Source: Jacaranda mimosifolia (Eukaryota; Streptophyta; Magnoliopsida; Lamiales; Bignoniaceae). Taken from it: a stretch of 64,000 bases of DNA. Position numbers and translations under genes: made by a program. The stretch spans positions 31,284,391 through 31,348,390 of the forward strand of contig CM032126.1 of the NCBI GenBank assembly GCA_018894105.1, in the 5' to 3' direction. Numbering within the stretch: position 1 is the stretch's first letter; each line of letters opens with the position of its first letter. Below, piece after piece: positions 1 to 11,299 of the stretch. Under the pieces are notes generated by a model that had not been told where the DNA came from, ran no database searches, and saw only the letters and a program-made list of their open reading frames with translations.

Positions 1-2222
1 ATGAGTGTGTGACTTGTTATAATTGATTCTATTGATAGTACAGAGAATAGGTTTGTCACCTTGATAGAGATGGTTCTACTTAGTCGGATATTTATTCGAG
101 TATCTGGAACACGAACTAGATTAAGATTAAGAAATATTTGAACTATTACTCAATCTATTTTTAGAGAATATATTCTATTACCTTCATTTATAATTGCGAA
201 AAATATTGGATGTATATTCCTATTGCAACGTGCTGAATGGTCTGAGGATTTCGAGGAATGGAATAGAGAGATGCATATTAAATGTACCGTTAAGAGGCCA
301 AAGTTTGGCTTTTGTTGTGTAATAGAGTTCTTACCCGATATTCGGCCCAAACATTTTTTTCGAGTATTGTGTACCTAGCCTTATTTGTTTTAAAATAAAA
401 AAACCCCCAATCCGATCAAGCAATATCTGATTGGATCGGATTGGATCGATATCCGAATTACCTGATTCGAATGCCCACTCCAAATAGACACCATCTAAAT
501 ATTGCTGTTTGGGCTGAGTCTTGCTAGTTTGGGCCACATAGATTTCTCAACGTAGGTTAGTTATTCAGGCCAATAGGCCTTGTTATTTCACGGCCTAATT
601 TTTTTTATATTATCACTCAGTACTAATATTATATTAAATGGCAATTACTAGCTTATGGGAGTATTTAGTCAGATAATTTATATAATATCTTGGAATAAAT
701 ATTCAAAAACGTGTGATTGTTCGATCTGTTTCAGCAACAAGGACAGAGTGAATAGTTTGGGGGAATATTTAGTCAGACAGAATGTTTTCATTTGTTAGGT
801 TGATTTTTTTTCTTTTATAATTGTTATATACTTAACTATATACTGGAAAAAACTAGAAAAAGAAGTATCTGTAATTTATTTTTATTTTTTTTCGATATAG
901 TTTAGCTCCGTTCAAATGAGAATAAAATTAGTTGTTGGGGAATATTTATTGTTTAGTACTAGTTGTTGAAGAATTGGTTTAATTAGCTTATGCATGTAAT
1001 ACAATCTTTAATTTCATGTGTTGAATGATTTTAGTATGCAATTAGCATAATTTTCGTCTGCTATATATGAATCGTATATCGAAACATAAATTTGTATTAA
1101 ATTTATTATAGTAGAAATATATATATATATATATATAGTGATTGGAAGGAAAATTAACTTTCCATATATAACTAATATTATATTTAGTTAATATTATATA
1201 ATGACCTAGTATTTTCTTATATTCTTTAATCTCTAAAGAAAATATTAGCAATCAAGTTGAGGTACTTGTGGCAAAAAAAAAAAAAAAAATCAAAATTTCA
1301 AATTAATTAGCCCATACATCAATCAAATCCACGAGAAAGTCCTAGAACACTCTAATGATTTAGATGAGTAAAGAATATAATAATTTAAAAATATGCAAAG
1401 TTATAGATAGAAGCTTTTAGGAAACTATCTTAGAAAAATACCATTAAGAATATAATTAGGATAATTTTGGAAAGTTCTAAATAACATCTATTCAATATAT
1501 ATTTTGAATCTCCACTGTTTATTTGATATAGGAAAAAACATAAGTAGTAGGATAAAGCTTTTAGGAAACTATCATGAAAAAGTACCTTTAAGAATATAAT
1601 TAAGATAATTTTGTAAAGTTCTAAATAACATCTATTCAATAAATATTTTGAATCTCCACTATTTATTTGATATAGGAAAAAGTATAAGTAGCAGGATGTC
1701 CTCGTTTAAATAATTAAATTGAGAACCAAGTTTTGGGTGAAAAGGTTTCTTTGAAAAGCATTTTTTGTCTAAGATCATATTGAGAATCAAGTCATTACTA
1801 ACATTTTATAAACTCTAAGATCTTATTATCCAAACACTTTAAAAATTTATTTTTAAAATTTTTTTAGCATCTTATAAACTCAAAAAACATCTTATAAACT
1901 GTATGAACTTACAAAACATTTTAAATAAGTTTAGTCAAACACCCTATGAAAATCTCTCAAGAAAAATGTCAAAACACACATACACACAGAGACACAAATA
2001 TATATATATATATATGTATGTATCCAAACAGAAAAGGAGAAGTAGAAAAGAAACCAACATGCACACAACAAGAAACTTAAATTTTCAATAGAAAATTAAT
2101 GGTTCTGATAATTCCTATAGAAACTTAAACAGACAGACAAATCTCAAACAGAAATCTAATGAAGGGGGAAAAACTGTATTATTAACAAACACTAGTAAAC
2201 ATAATTTTGTATCATATATACT
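1..2222. other. Intergenic DNA, no gene recognised
   Basis: No open reading frame here resembles a known protein on either strand. The stretch is AT-rich with an (AT)n run at about 1117-1137, a 16-base A run near 1274, and a 144-bp tandem duplication listed separately. At 420-470 a short GGAT-rich patch (gattggatcggattggatcg) recalls the internal sequence of the hAT-like elements found later in the window, but no ends are visible. The region lies downstream of the NAC gene on the minus strand. Confidence 0.6.
1411..1697. repeat. 144-bp direct tandem duplication
   Basis: Two adjacent copies, about 1411-1554 and 1555-1697, both begin aagcttttaggaaactatc and run through the same order of words (ttctaaataacatctattca, ttttgaatctccact, atttgatataggaaaaa). 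They differ by scattered substitutions, so the duplication is not recent. No coding content is seen. Confidence 0.85.
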
Positions 2223-4220
2223 CTATTCCAACTGTCTACCTGGCCTGAAGTTTCCATTAATTTCCTGGTGTTGCCTCCTAGAAAACTGCATTGGCGTATG
2301 ATTCATCCGAGGCTGAGGGTAACCTCCAACAGCAAAGTTGTTCATAAGAATATGATTTTGGGGTTGGAAGTACATAGAAGGGGCCATTTTGATGGAGACT
2401 TCAAAGTTGTTAGTGGGACTCATTCCAGCTCGAATGTGATTGAGGCCTTGAATTCCACCATAAAAAGAACTCACACCAGAATCGAAATATCTCATGGAGG
2501 GTGCAATATTCAAGGCCTCAGCCTCGTGGGGTTCTTCTAATGGAAGATTTGGATTTTGAGATATTTCTTCTTCATCCACAACTCCATCTTGGTTGTCATT
2601 TTCTTCTACATTTTTGTTTCTGTTTTTGGAACTATTGTTTTTCTTCAGCCTACATATGACCCAATCCAACTGCAGAAATGAAAATATTTAATTATAAATA
2701 CTTAATTCACTAAAAAAAATACTATATTAGACTATTAGTAACAAAATAATAAGATATAAAAATTATTACTAATGATATGTATTAAGTAATAATATATTAC
2801 TTTTATTTTATCACTAGTGATATCTTTCAAGTAATAATAATTTTTTTTTGTCAACATATGAGTCATTAGTAACAAAACTAATGTTTTTAAGTTGTTATAA
2901 TTGACAATTAGTGCCATCCTTATGATGACAACTTAGTAACAATAAAGTTTATCTCTATAGTTTTTTCATTATAGATGTGTCACTAATTATCAATGGTAAC
3001 AATTTAAACATTGTTATCATCACTATTCAATTTGTGAAAATCATTGAATTGACAAAATAAAATCTTACGTTACTTAATATATATATACATAATTATAATT
3101 AGTGACCACTTTTGTTAACGGATCCTTTTCTTGTAGTGATTAACTAAATCCCAAACTATATATTTGAAAAATATATTATCATACATAAACGGAAGAGGTA
3201 TATATAGTTGGAAAAAAAGAAAATAGAACTTGTATATATATACCATCATACTATCTGCTGTGGTTTGGAATGGAATTGAGAGATTTTTCACTCTAAATTC
3301 ATGCATAAGCCAATTGGTCTTGGTGCCCCTGGGTGATTTCCCCTTGTAGTACGCCAATAACTTTCGACATCCAACTACTTCACCATTGTGTTCGATTTCT
3401 ATGTCACGACCTGTGGCCTTCCAATACCCATGCCCTGCGGTTCTATTTGGCCTGCTGCCTCCTCTATACTTCTTGGTTCTCCAAGTAAAGAAGTACCATT
3501 TATTTTCATTAATTGGTCTATACCTATCTGTAGGGAGAACAGAAAAGAAATATATGTAAGATAATCATTTGTCACTAATTCACTATCAAATAATGAAAGA
3601 TTCAACAATAAAACAAAATAAAATATGGCCAAACACAAAAACAAAAGAAACCCACATACACACGGAAAAAGAAAAAAAAAAAGAAAAGATAATCAGTATT
3701 GAAAGAACTGTATAATAAGAAGCAAAGTCTAAGAATAGTATAAGTGTTGAATAATCTTACCTGCAAGATTTTCAGGATCGAAGTCATACAACTTAACTAT
3801 ATTAATTCTGTTGCGGGGCAGCCGTTCGTCCTTAATCTTCTTCATGAGATAGTCAATGATAAGCTGTTCATCAGTGGGTTGAAAGCTGTAACCGGGAGGG
3901 ATTCTGCTGAAGTATTCATCATCCGTCAGATTATCCTCTTCGAAAATAATATTTGGAAGTAGTGGCGGACCTATGGGCTGATTTGCGGTGGAAATTTGGA
4001 TGCGGAAGGGATTCGTGCAGCAAATTTTTTTTAATCCTATGAGAGAGAAGAGCTGAGAGGGAGGGGGAAGGAGATGAAGAAAATTTATAGTTTGTGAAAT
4101 GGTAGACAAACCAGCAAAATTAGGAGACTGATACTCAATAGGATTCTGACATAAAGAGATTGTAATAGGACAGAAAATTGAGTACCGCCAGATTCTGCAA
4201 ATTGTTGGATTTTGGCCCAA
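2223..4220 (-). CDS. NAC-domain transcription factor, three exons (copy A)
   Basis: Plant NAC DNA-binding protein, expected in the nucleus. The exons I can define are 4220-3761, 3527-3244 and 2669-2223, giving 396 codons. Both introns have GT-AG ends and the frame is kept across both junctions. NAC subdomain A is PPGYSFQPTDEQLI. Exon 2 starts ADRYRPINENKWYFF (C region), then SRPNRTAGHGYWKATG and [19 protein letters not shown] (C-D). Exon 3 opens LDWVICRL, the usual end of subdomain E, followed by an acidic, Asn- and Pro-rich tail of the activation type. The domain starts only at about residue 105. The only upstream in-frame ATG is at 4220, and the sequence between is pyrimidine-rich and looks like a 5' leader, so the true start is uncertain or lost. 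The family and exons are secure; the start is not. Confidence 0.85.
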
Positions 4221-4653
4221 ATTAATACTAATTGTGTACAGTTTGCTGTCGTAAAAGGATTTGGCCCAAATTAAAGTGATCTAATTATTAGGTGGACCTA
4301 AATTATCTTACAAATAATGGGCTTATATGTGTAGATATTCTAAATTGTAATTTCTAATTTTATGACAGGTCAAATTAGAAATAAAGAAAAGATATATAAT
4401 TATATTAGAGTTATGGTCTCTGAATTATGCATATGATTCTTTTTTGATATACCATCATTAGAAAAGACAGAGTAAATTCTCCCAAACTTCATACGCATTA
4501 ATTTGGAAGATTAATAATCGCAAGACTCAAAATTTTTTTATCGGTATTTATGGATCCAAGTACGCTTCCGCATCTAGATTTATTTTTTGGAGATTTAACA
4601 TAATGGTCTAGGGTTTTATGTGATGTGTTTCACAGATTTGATTTAATTCTAAC
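4221..4653. other. NAC upstream region grading into a possible Copia LTR
   Basis: No ORF is supported. The proximal part would hold the NAC promoter. The distal part ends in ttctaaca immediately before a primer-binding-like motif (about 4656), so it may contain the 3' part of the 5' LTR of the Copia element that follows. No second LTR is present for comparison, so the LTR start cannot be placed. Confidence 0.35.
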
Positions 4654-5814
4654 AATTGGCATTGGAGCTATTCATGTTGAATCATTGAGAAATCTATGAT
4701 TTTAGATTAGATCTATTTGCATTTAAAGAGTTATAGATTCGATAAAGTTTTATTCGAATTTTTGATTATGAATTTAATCTTTTGAAACACTCAATTAATT
4801 TGATTATTGTCGCAATCGGTGTCTAAAATTTTGTAACTGAAATCAAAAGAGCAGATTAATTTTTTCCACAGTGAATCGTGCTTTTGTAGTAGAAAGTTGT
4901 TTAATTGGTGGTCGGCGGAAATTTGTTTATATTTGTTTCCACTGAAAATTTGAATTGGAAGTCTTGAAATCATTAGGATTCTGTGGCCATAAATCATGTT
5001 ATGAATTAGCCCACCTTTTGCCGCAACAAATCGTTTTGAATTTATTAAAAAAAAAAAAAAAAACCTAAAGGCCAGTGGGTTGATTAATTGAATTTGAAAG
5101 ATATAGCACATGTAATACAGTGTGGCAGTTTTGTGTGCTATTATTGATCTTTTGTTTTGGTGGAATTGTTTCATGGATAAAACTTTTTGTCAAGATTTGT
5201 TGAAAACAATAAATTTCCGTCATGTTTTTAATTTTTTCTTTCTGCCCAATAAAGACGATATTAATTCACGTGAGTATTGGTATATTTTTGTTTTGAATAT
5301 ATATAGTTGTTTATTTTGATAAATATTTTGGGGAATTTTAATTCAAATATTGGTATGTTTATATATATTTTGATATAAATTAATTGAAGCAAAATGCCAC
5401 CAAAGTGACCTCTCTTGTGGAAATTAATTTATATTGAAATATAAATGGTTATGTGCATGTGACTTATGCAAATATTGATCGGCCCAAAGGAAGATTTATA
5501 TTTAACAGAATTACATGTACACTTGTGGTAATAAACACGTGATAATTATTTGGTTTTTACATGTGACCAATAAATTGGCCTAAAGGAAGATTTATTGTTT
5601 GACATGTTATTTTATTATTAGTGTTTGATTACTACACCGAGATATCACTTACAAGTTAATACTTTTTCCAAAGATGAAATATTAATGGAGTGTTCGAAAT
5701 CTTGAGATGAGATTTACCTTTATTTGAATTTATTATTCTATTATGGTTTTCTACTTTGGTACTTATGTGAGTTTGTTTGTTTGGTTTGTTTTGATCTCTA
5801 TTCAGTTTTGCTTC

Positions 5815-6660
5815 TGCTGCTAATATCACTGCTAGTATCAATTCTATTCCTATGCTGAATGGCACAAATTTTAAGGTATGACAAGAAAGTATCTTAATTA
5901 CTTTGGGAGTCAAGGACCTAGACCTTGCATTAAGAGTTGCTAAACCCACTGATCTCACTGATATGAGTACCTTAGATAAAAAGAGGGAGATGGAAAAGTG
6001 GGCAAAGTCTAATCGCATAAGTCTTATGGTTATCAAACGTGCCATTCCAGAAGCTTTTAGGGGCACTATGTCTGATAAGGTGGATACGGCTAAGGCTTTT
6101 TTTGAGGACCTTGAGAAGAGGTTTGCTAAGAATGAAAAGGCTGAAACTAGTCAACTTTAGCAAAACTCATCTCAATAAGGTACATGGGTAAAGGAAACAT
6201 AAGGGAGTACATTATGGAAATGTCTCATCTTGCTTCAAAACTAAAGGCACTTAAGTTGGATTTGTCTGAAGACTTGTTCGTGCATCTAGTTTTGATATCC
6301 CTTCTAGCACAGTTTAGTCAGTTCAAGGTGAGCTATAATTGCCAAAAGGATTCATGGTTCCTTAATGAGCTCATCTCACACTGTGTTCAGGAAGAGGAGA
6401 GCTTGAAGCAAAAAAAAGACAAATAGTGCTCACTTGGCTTCCACCTCAAAGGACAAGAAGAAAGATAATAAGAGAAAGAAAAATAAGGAAGCTGCGGATA
6501 CAGAACCACAGAAGAAACAACATAAGGAACCAACTCAAGATGCTATTTACTTCTGTGGAGCTACAGGTCATAAGAAGAAGCAGTGTTCCAATTATCACGC
6601 ATGGCGTGCTAAGAAAGGTCTGCTTCTTAACTTTGTTTGTTCTGAGGTTAATTTGACTTC
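5815..6660 (+). pseudogene. Copia gag polyprotein relic (element 1)
   Basis: The reading starts near SINSIPMLNGTNFK, the usual N-terminal motif of Copia gag, and is cut by a TGA where the family has Trp (5878-5880). It continues as KDLDLALRVAKPTDLTD. A second block (6184-6426) has the UBN2-type helical gag sequence. A third (6434-6660) has the zinc knuckle as FCGATGHKKKQC. Relative to the CX2CX4HX4C form, the first Cys pair is altered (YFCGATGHKKKQC). The parts lie in different frames, so at least two frameshifts and one nonsense change are present. Confidence 0.8.
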
Positions 6661-8430
6661 GGTACCTAGACACACGTGGTGGATAGTTCTGGTGCAACAA
6701 CTCACTTCAGTGTGTCTGTGGAGGGTTGCCGGCATTGCTGAAAGCCTAATAATGGTGAAAGATACATCTATGTTGGCGACGGCAAGACAGTGGAGGTTGA
6801 AGCAATGGGAACATTTAGATTATTATTAAGAATTGGATTTTATTTGGATTTGACTGAGACTTTCATTGTATCGTCTTTTAGACGGAATTTGATTTCTATT
6901 TTAGCATTGGACAAGTTTGGTTATTGTTGTTCATTTGGAAATGGAAAATTTAGTCTTTTTCAAAATTCAAATTTGGTTGGTTCTGGTTCTTTATAAAGTT
7001 ACAGTAATCTATATTTGCTTAACATGAGTGCTTCATTCCATGAATCCTTGCTTGTTAATATAATAGGTAAAAAGCACAAATTAATCGGTGACAATTCGGC
7101 TTCAATATGGCACAAGAGATTAGGTCATATCTCTAAAAAGAGAATTGAAAAACTTGTGTCAGACAGTATTCCCAATCCCCTTGATTTTTCATATTTTGAA
7201 ATGTGTGTGAATTACATTAAGGACAAAACAAACAAATGTCAGGAGATCTGTTGCCAACAAGAAATTAGACGCCTTAGAACTAATACACACATATTTTTGG
7301 ACCATTTCCTACGGCCTCTTGGAACGGTCAACAATATTTTATAATGTTCATAGGTGATTTTTCACGATATGACTACCTTTATCTCATTCATGAGAAATTG
7401 CAATCGTTGGATGTGTTCAAAAACTATAAAGCTGAAGTTGAGAATCAACTTAACAAAAGAATCAAAAGTGTTAGATCTGATCGTGGTGGTGAATACTATA
7501 GTAGATATAACGGATCAGGTGAACAACGTCCAGGACCATTTGCGAAATTCCTAGAGGAATGTGGTATCGTCCCACATCACACTATTCGGGTTCGCCCACC
7601 ATGAATGGTGCTGCTGAAAGACGAAATAGGACGCTTAAGGGAATGGTAAGGAGTATGATTAGTCATTCTACCTTGCCTGAATCACTCTGGGGAGAGGCAT
7701 TAAAGACCGCAGTATATATACTCAATGGAGTTTCGACTAAGGTAACTAGAAAGACCCCTTATGAGCTTTGGATGGGGCCAAGAAGCCTAGTTTAAATCAT
7801 TTACATATTTGGAGATGTCCAGTCGAGGCAAGGCCTTATAGGCCAAACGAAAAGAAACTGGATTCTAAAACTATTAGTTGCTATTTCGTTGGATACTTTG
7901 AAAGATCCAGGGGTTACAAATTTTATGATCCCACAACTAAGTCTATTTTTGAGATGGGTAATGCCCGGTTCTTTGAAGATGTTGAGTTTGCGGGGGGGGG
8001 GGGGGGGAGAAAGAGTTAGAGACTTTGTCTTCAAAGAGGAATATGTTAATATTCCTCTAGCTGCTATTAACAATGATCAGGAACAACTTTCTATACCTGA
8101 CATTGTTCAAGAAGCAACTCCAAATCAAGACAATGTCATTGAACCTCCCATTCAGGTTCAAGAAGTTATTCCAGAAGAACAAACTCTACAACCTCAAGAA
8201 CCAATGCCATTAAGAAGATCCACTAGAGAAAGGAGAAGTGCAATTTCGGATGATTATATTGCATTTCTCCAAGAGCATGATGTTGACATTGGAGTGACGG
8301 AAGATGATTCAATCAACTTCTGTCAAGCCATGGAAAGTTCTAACTCTCAAAAGTGGATTGATGCCATGAATGAAGAGACTAAGTCCATGAAGGACAATGA
8401 TGTGTGGGATCTTATTGTTTGTACGACCTC
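6660..8430 (+). pseudogene. Copia pol relic: protease, integrase, start of RT (element 1)
   Basis: A protease-like VDSSGATTHFSV is read at about 6679-6714; it has one extra residue relative to the usual DSGA motif. The HHCC pre-integrase segment WHKRLGHISKKRIEKLV lies at 7110-7160. The integrase core shows VRSDRGGEYYS (7470-7500) and [13 protein letters not shown] (7603-7641), followed by [17 protein letters not shown]. The connection domain includes RRSTRERR (8215). A run of 16 G at 7992-8007 shifts the frame. RT stops after WIDAMNEETKSMKDNDVWDL. Expression as protein is not expected. Confidence 0.85.
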
Positions 8431-8445
8431 TTCACTAACGTTCAG

Positions 8446-9114
8446 TCACCAAAGGAAATTTGGAATGCACTAGAATCCAAGTACATGGCTGAAAAATAAG
8501 GAGCAGATAAGTTCTTAATTATGAAATTCTTTAAATTCAAGATGGTTGATAACGTGTCTATTATGGATCAAGTGCATGATTTTTCTATCTTAATATCAAA
8601 ATTGAAAGTTGAGATTTTTGAATCATTACAAGTGGGGGCCATAATAGCAAAGTTACCCTTTAGTTGGAATGATTACAGAAAGAAAATGCTTCATACAACC
8701 GAAAATTTTATTTTGGATCAGTTTGAAAAGCATTTAAGGATCGAGGAGGACACTCAAAATTTGCAGAAAAGGCATGCAGAAACTTTCTCCAAGGTGAACT
8801 ATGTGGCTGAAAAGAAACCTAGTTCGGGAGGAAAGAAATCTGGAGAAGTTGTGCCTAGAGAAAAGAAAAGGAACTTCTGGGAGACTGTTGGGACTGAAAC
8901 AAAGAAATACAAGACCAATAAGTCGTGCTATAATTGTGGGAAGAAATGCCATCTTAAACGTGATTGTTGCTACAGAAAGAAGCAGAGGACAGAAAATGCT
9001 AATAGTGTAAATATGGTTGATACAGAAAATTTCATTGTTGCCATGATTTCTGATTTGCACATTGGTATAATCACTGAATTGGACATGGCTGCTGTGACAA
9101 AGTCTCCTAATTGA
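8446..9114 (+). pseudogene. Copia gag relic with zinc knuckle (element 2)
   Basis: A 197-codon open frame starts at 8521, and a TAA at 8497-8499 separates it from the gag codons upstream. It carries the UBN2 gag helix region and a well-kept CX2CX4HX4C zinc knuckle, CYNCGKKCHLKRDC, at about 8926-8967, after a Lys-rich linker. In living relatives gag forms the particle and the knuckle binds element RNA. The frame ends at a TGA just before the protease motif (WYDSGAIVHVCND, 9115-9153), which is in another frame. Confidence 0.8.
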
Positions 9115-11299
9115 TGGTACGATTCTGGTGCTATTGTCCATGTGTGCAATGACCAAGCACTATTCAAAACCTTGGAGAAGGTTGATGATGGGAAACGGAA
9201 ACACCGCTAAGGTCCTTGGCAGGGGCACTATTGAACTATCTTTTCACTTCTGGAAAGATTCAATGTTCTTTTTGTTCCCCAGATTAGGAAGAACCTTGTA
9301 TCTGCAAATTTGTTATGTAAGAAAGGAATTAAGGCTGATCTAGAGTCTGATAAGGTTGTATTTTCTAAGAGTGATGCCTTTGTTGGCAAAGGCTCCTCTT
9401 GTGATGGCATGTTCGAATTGAGTATTGCTAATAAAATGAATGATTCGGCTTACTTTGTTGACTCTTCTTCTTTTAATTTATGGCATGGTAGATTGACACA
9501 TGTTAATTTTGGTTATATTAAGTATATGTCAAAGCATGGTTTAATTTCTTGCAATCATACTAGCAGTGAAAAGTGTGAAATAAGTATACAAGCAAAAAAT
9601 GACTAAGAAACCATTTCCTTATGTTCAAAGATCTTATGAATTATTAGAACCTATTCATTCAGATATATATGAATTAAATGGAATTTTAACTAGATGAGGA
9701 AATAGATATTTTATCACTTTCATTGATGACTATTCTAGATATACTTATGTCTATTTAATGAAGAAAATAAAAAAGAAAAGAAAATTAAAATTTTAAGAAG
9801 TGATAGGGGAGGTGAATATTTTCCTTCCGAATTTAGTTCTTTTTGTGAAAATAATGGCATAGTGCACCATATACCCCTCAACAGAATGGTTTGGCAAAAA
9901 ATAAAATAAAATAGGACCCTAGTTGATATGGTGAATGCAAAGCTACCTAATCATTTATGGGGTGAAACCTTACTGACTACATGTCATGTACATAATAGAA
10001 TACCTTCTAAGAAACTTAAAGTATCTCCATATGAATTATGGAGGAAACCAAACTTAAGTTACCTTAGAGTTTGGGGTTGTCTAGCCTTTCATAGAGTGAC
10101 AGATCCTAAACAGAAAAAGTTAGGACCAAGGGCTATAAAAAATGTGTTTGTAGGATATGCTCAACATTCTAAGGCATATAGGTTATTGGACTTAGAGTCT
10201 AATGCGATAGTAGTATCAAGGGATGTTGAATTTATTGAAAATAAATTTGGCAATGATTCTAATGTAACCATACAAACACATCAGCGAACTGATCAAAGCA
10301 CATTACCTAATGGTAAAAGGAACATAACTGAATCTCCTAGTGAACCTAGAAGAAGTCAAAGGGCCAGAAAAGAAAAGAGCCTAGGACTAGACTTTGTTGA
10401 TCCCTAGTCTATTATTTTCTTAGTTGAGGGTAATAAGGAATCAGTGCTCAATAAATTGCCTATTACATTGAATGTAGAATGAGATCCTAAAACCTATAGA
10501 GAAGCTATTACATCCAGAGATGTAGCATTATGGAAGGAGACAATCAACAATGAAGTGGACTCAATATTATCTAATAATACTTGGATATTAGTAGATTTGC
10601 CCCCTGGTTCAAAACCTATAGGTTGCAAATGGGTCTTCAATAGAAAATATAATACAGATGGGTTTATTCAAACTTTTAAGGTTAGGTTAGTGGCAAAAGG
10701 TTTTAGACAAAAAGAAGGTATTGACTATTTTGATACATATGCACCAGTAGCTAGAATAACATCTATTAGAGTATTGTTTGCTCTAATATCTATTCACAAT
10801 TTATGTGTGCATCAAATGGATATTAAAACAGCTTTCCTTAATGGTGATTTGGATGAGGAGGTATATATGGAACAACTTGAGGGATTTACTCTTCCTGGAA
10901 ATGAAAAGAAAGTATGCAGGTTGGTAAAGTCATTATATGGCTTGAAACAAGCACCAAAATTATGTTATTTTGTCTAATGGGATCAAGCATAATAATGTGG
11001 ATAAGTGTATTTATTCTAAATTCACAAACGATTATGGTGTCATTGTGTGCTTGTATATTGATGATATACTGATATTTGGGACAAATATGAATGGCATAAA
11101 TGAAACAAAAAAGTATTTATCCTCGCAGTTTAAAATGAAAGATCTAAGTGAGGTAGATACTATCTTGGGGATTAAAGTTAAGAAAAATAATGGGGGTTAT
11201 GCTTTGTGCCAATCCCACTACATTGAGAAAATTGTAAAGAAATATCATCATTTGAGAATCAAAGAGGTAAGCACCCCATATGATAGTTCACACAAATAA
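9115..11299 (+). pseudogene. Copia pol relic: protease, integrase, RT (element 2)
   Basis: Blocks in order: protease DSGA (about 9121); pre-integrase LWHGRLTHVNFGYIKYMSKHG (His pair, about 9478-9540); integrase ILRSDRGGEYFPSEF (9790-9835); PNHLWGETLLTTCHVHNR (9947-10000); chromodomain-like connector; RT from KWVFNRKYNTDG (10630). The RT motif DIKTAFLNG (about 10820) and the catalytic YIDDIL (about 11056) are intact. Stop codons and a frameshift near 10972 separate the RT into two ORFs, and the first integrase segment is full of stops. It is non-functional as it stands. Confidence 0.85.

Larger units (their letters stand above)
4654..8430 (+). mobile_element. Ty1/Copia LTR retrotransposon 1, decayed, 3' truncated
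   Basis: The internal region begins with a motif like the initiator-Met tRNA primer site (ttggcattggagc, about 4655). After a noncoding leader comes gag (from about 5815), then protease, GAG-pre-integrase, integrase core and the first codons of reverse transcriptase. The order protease-integrase-RT is that of Copia. Frames change repeatedly and stops interrupt the reading. The element ends inside the start of RT, where a second Copia gag begins at about 8420-8445. RT active site, RNase H and 3' LTR are absent, so it cannot be autonomous. Confidence 0.85.
8430..11299 (+). mobile_element. Ty1/Copia LTR retrotransposon 2, truncated at both ends
   Basis: This is a different Copia lineage from element 1. 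It begins inside gag (PKEIWNALESKYMAEK, about 8446-8497) and ends after the RT palm and thumb at VSTPYDSSHK (about 11297), so it lacks 5' LTR, leader, gag start, RNase H and 3' LTR. Order is gag, DSGA protease, pre-integrase, integrase, RT. The right end abuts the ARF pseudogene within a few bases, and the left end abuts element 1. There is no visible target-site duplication, so this looks like a rearranged fragment and not a clean insertion. Confidence 0.85.

Noticed and set aside
4791..5174. 127-codon minus-strand ORF
   Set aside because: It lies in the noncoding leader between the Copia primer site and gag and contains an A/T homopolymer read as Phe; no family match is recognised.
5656..6163. 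Minus-strand ORFs of 136 and 63 codons
   Set aside because: They are antisense to the Copia gag, whose plus-strand reading has family motifs.
8734..9167. Minus-strand ORFs of 140 and 65 codons
   Set aside because: They are shadows of the Copia gag zinc-knuckle region on the plus strand.
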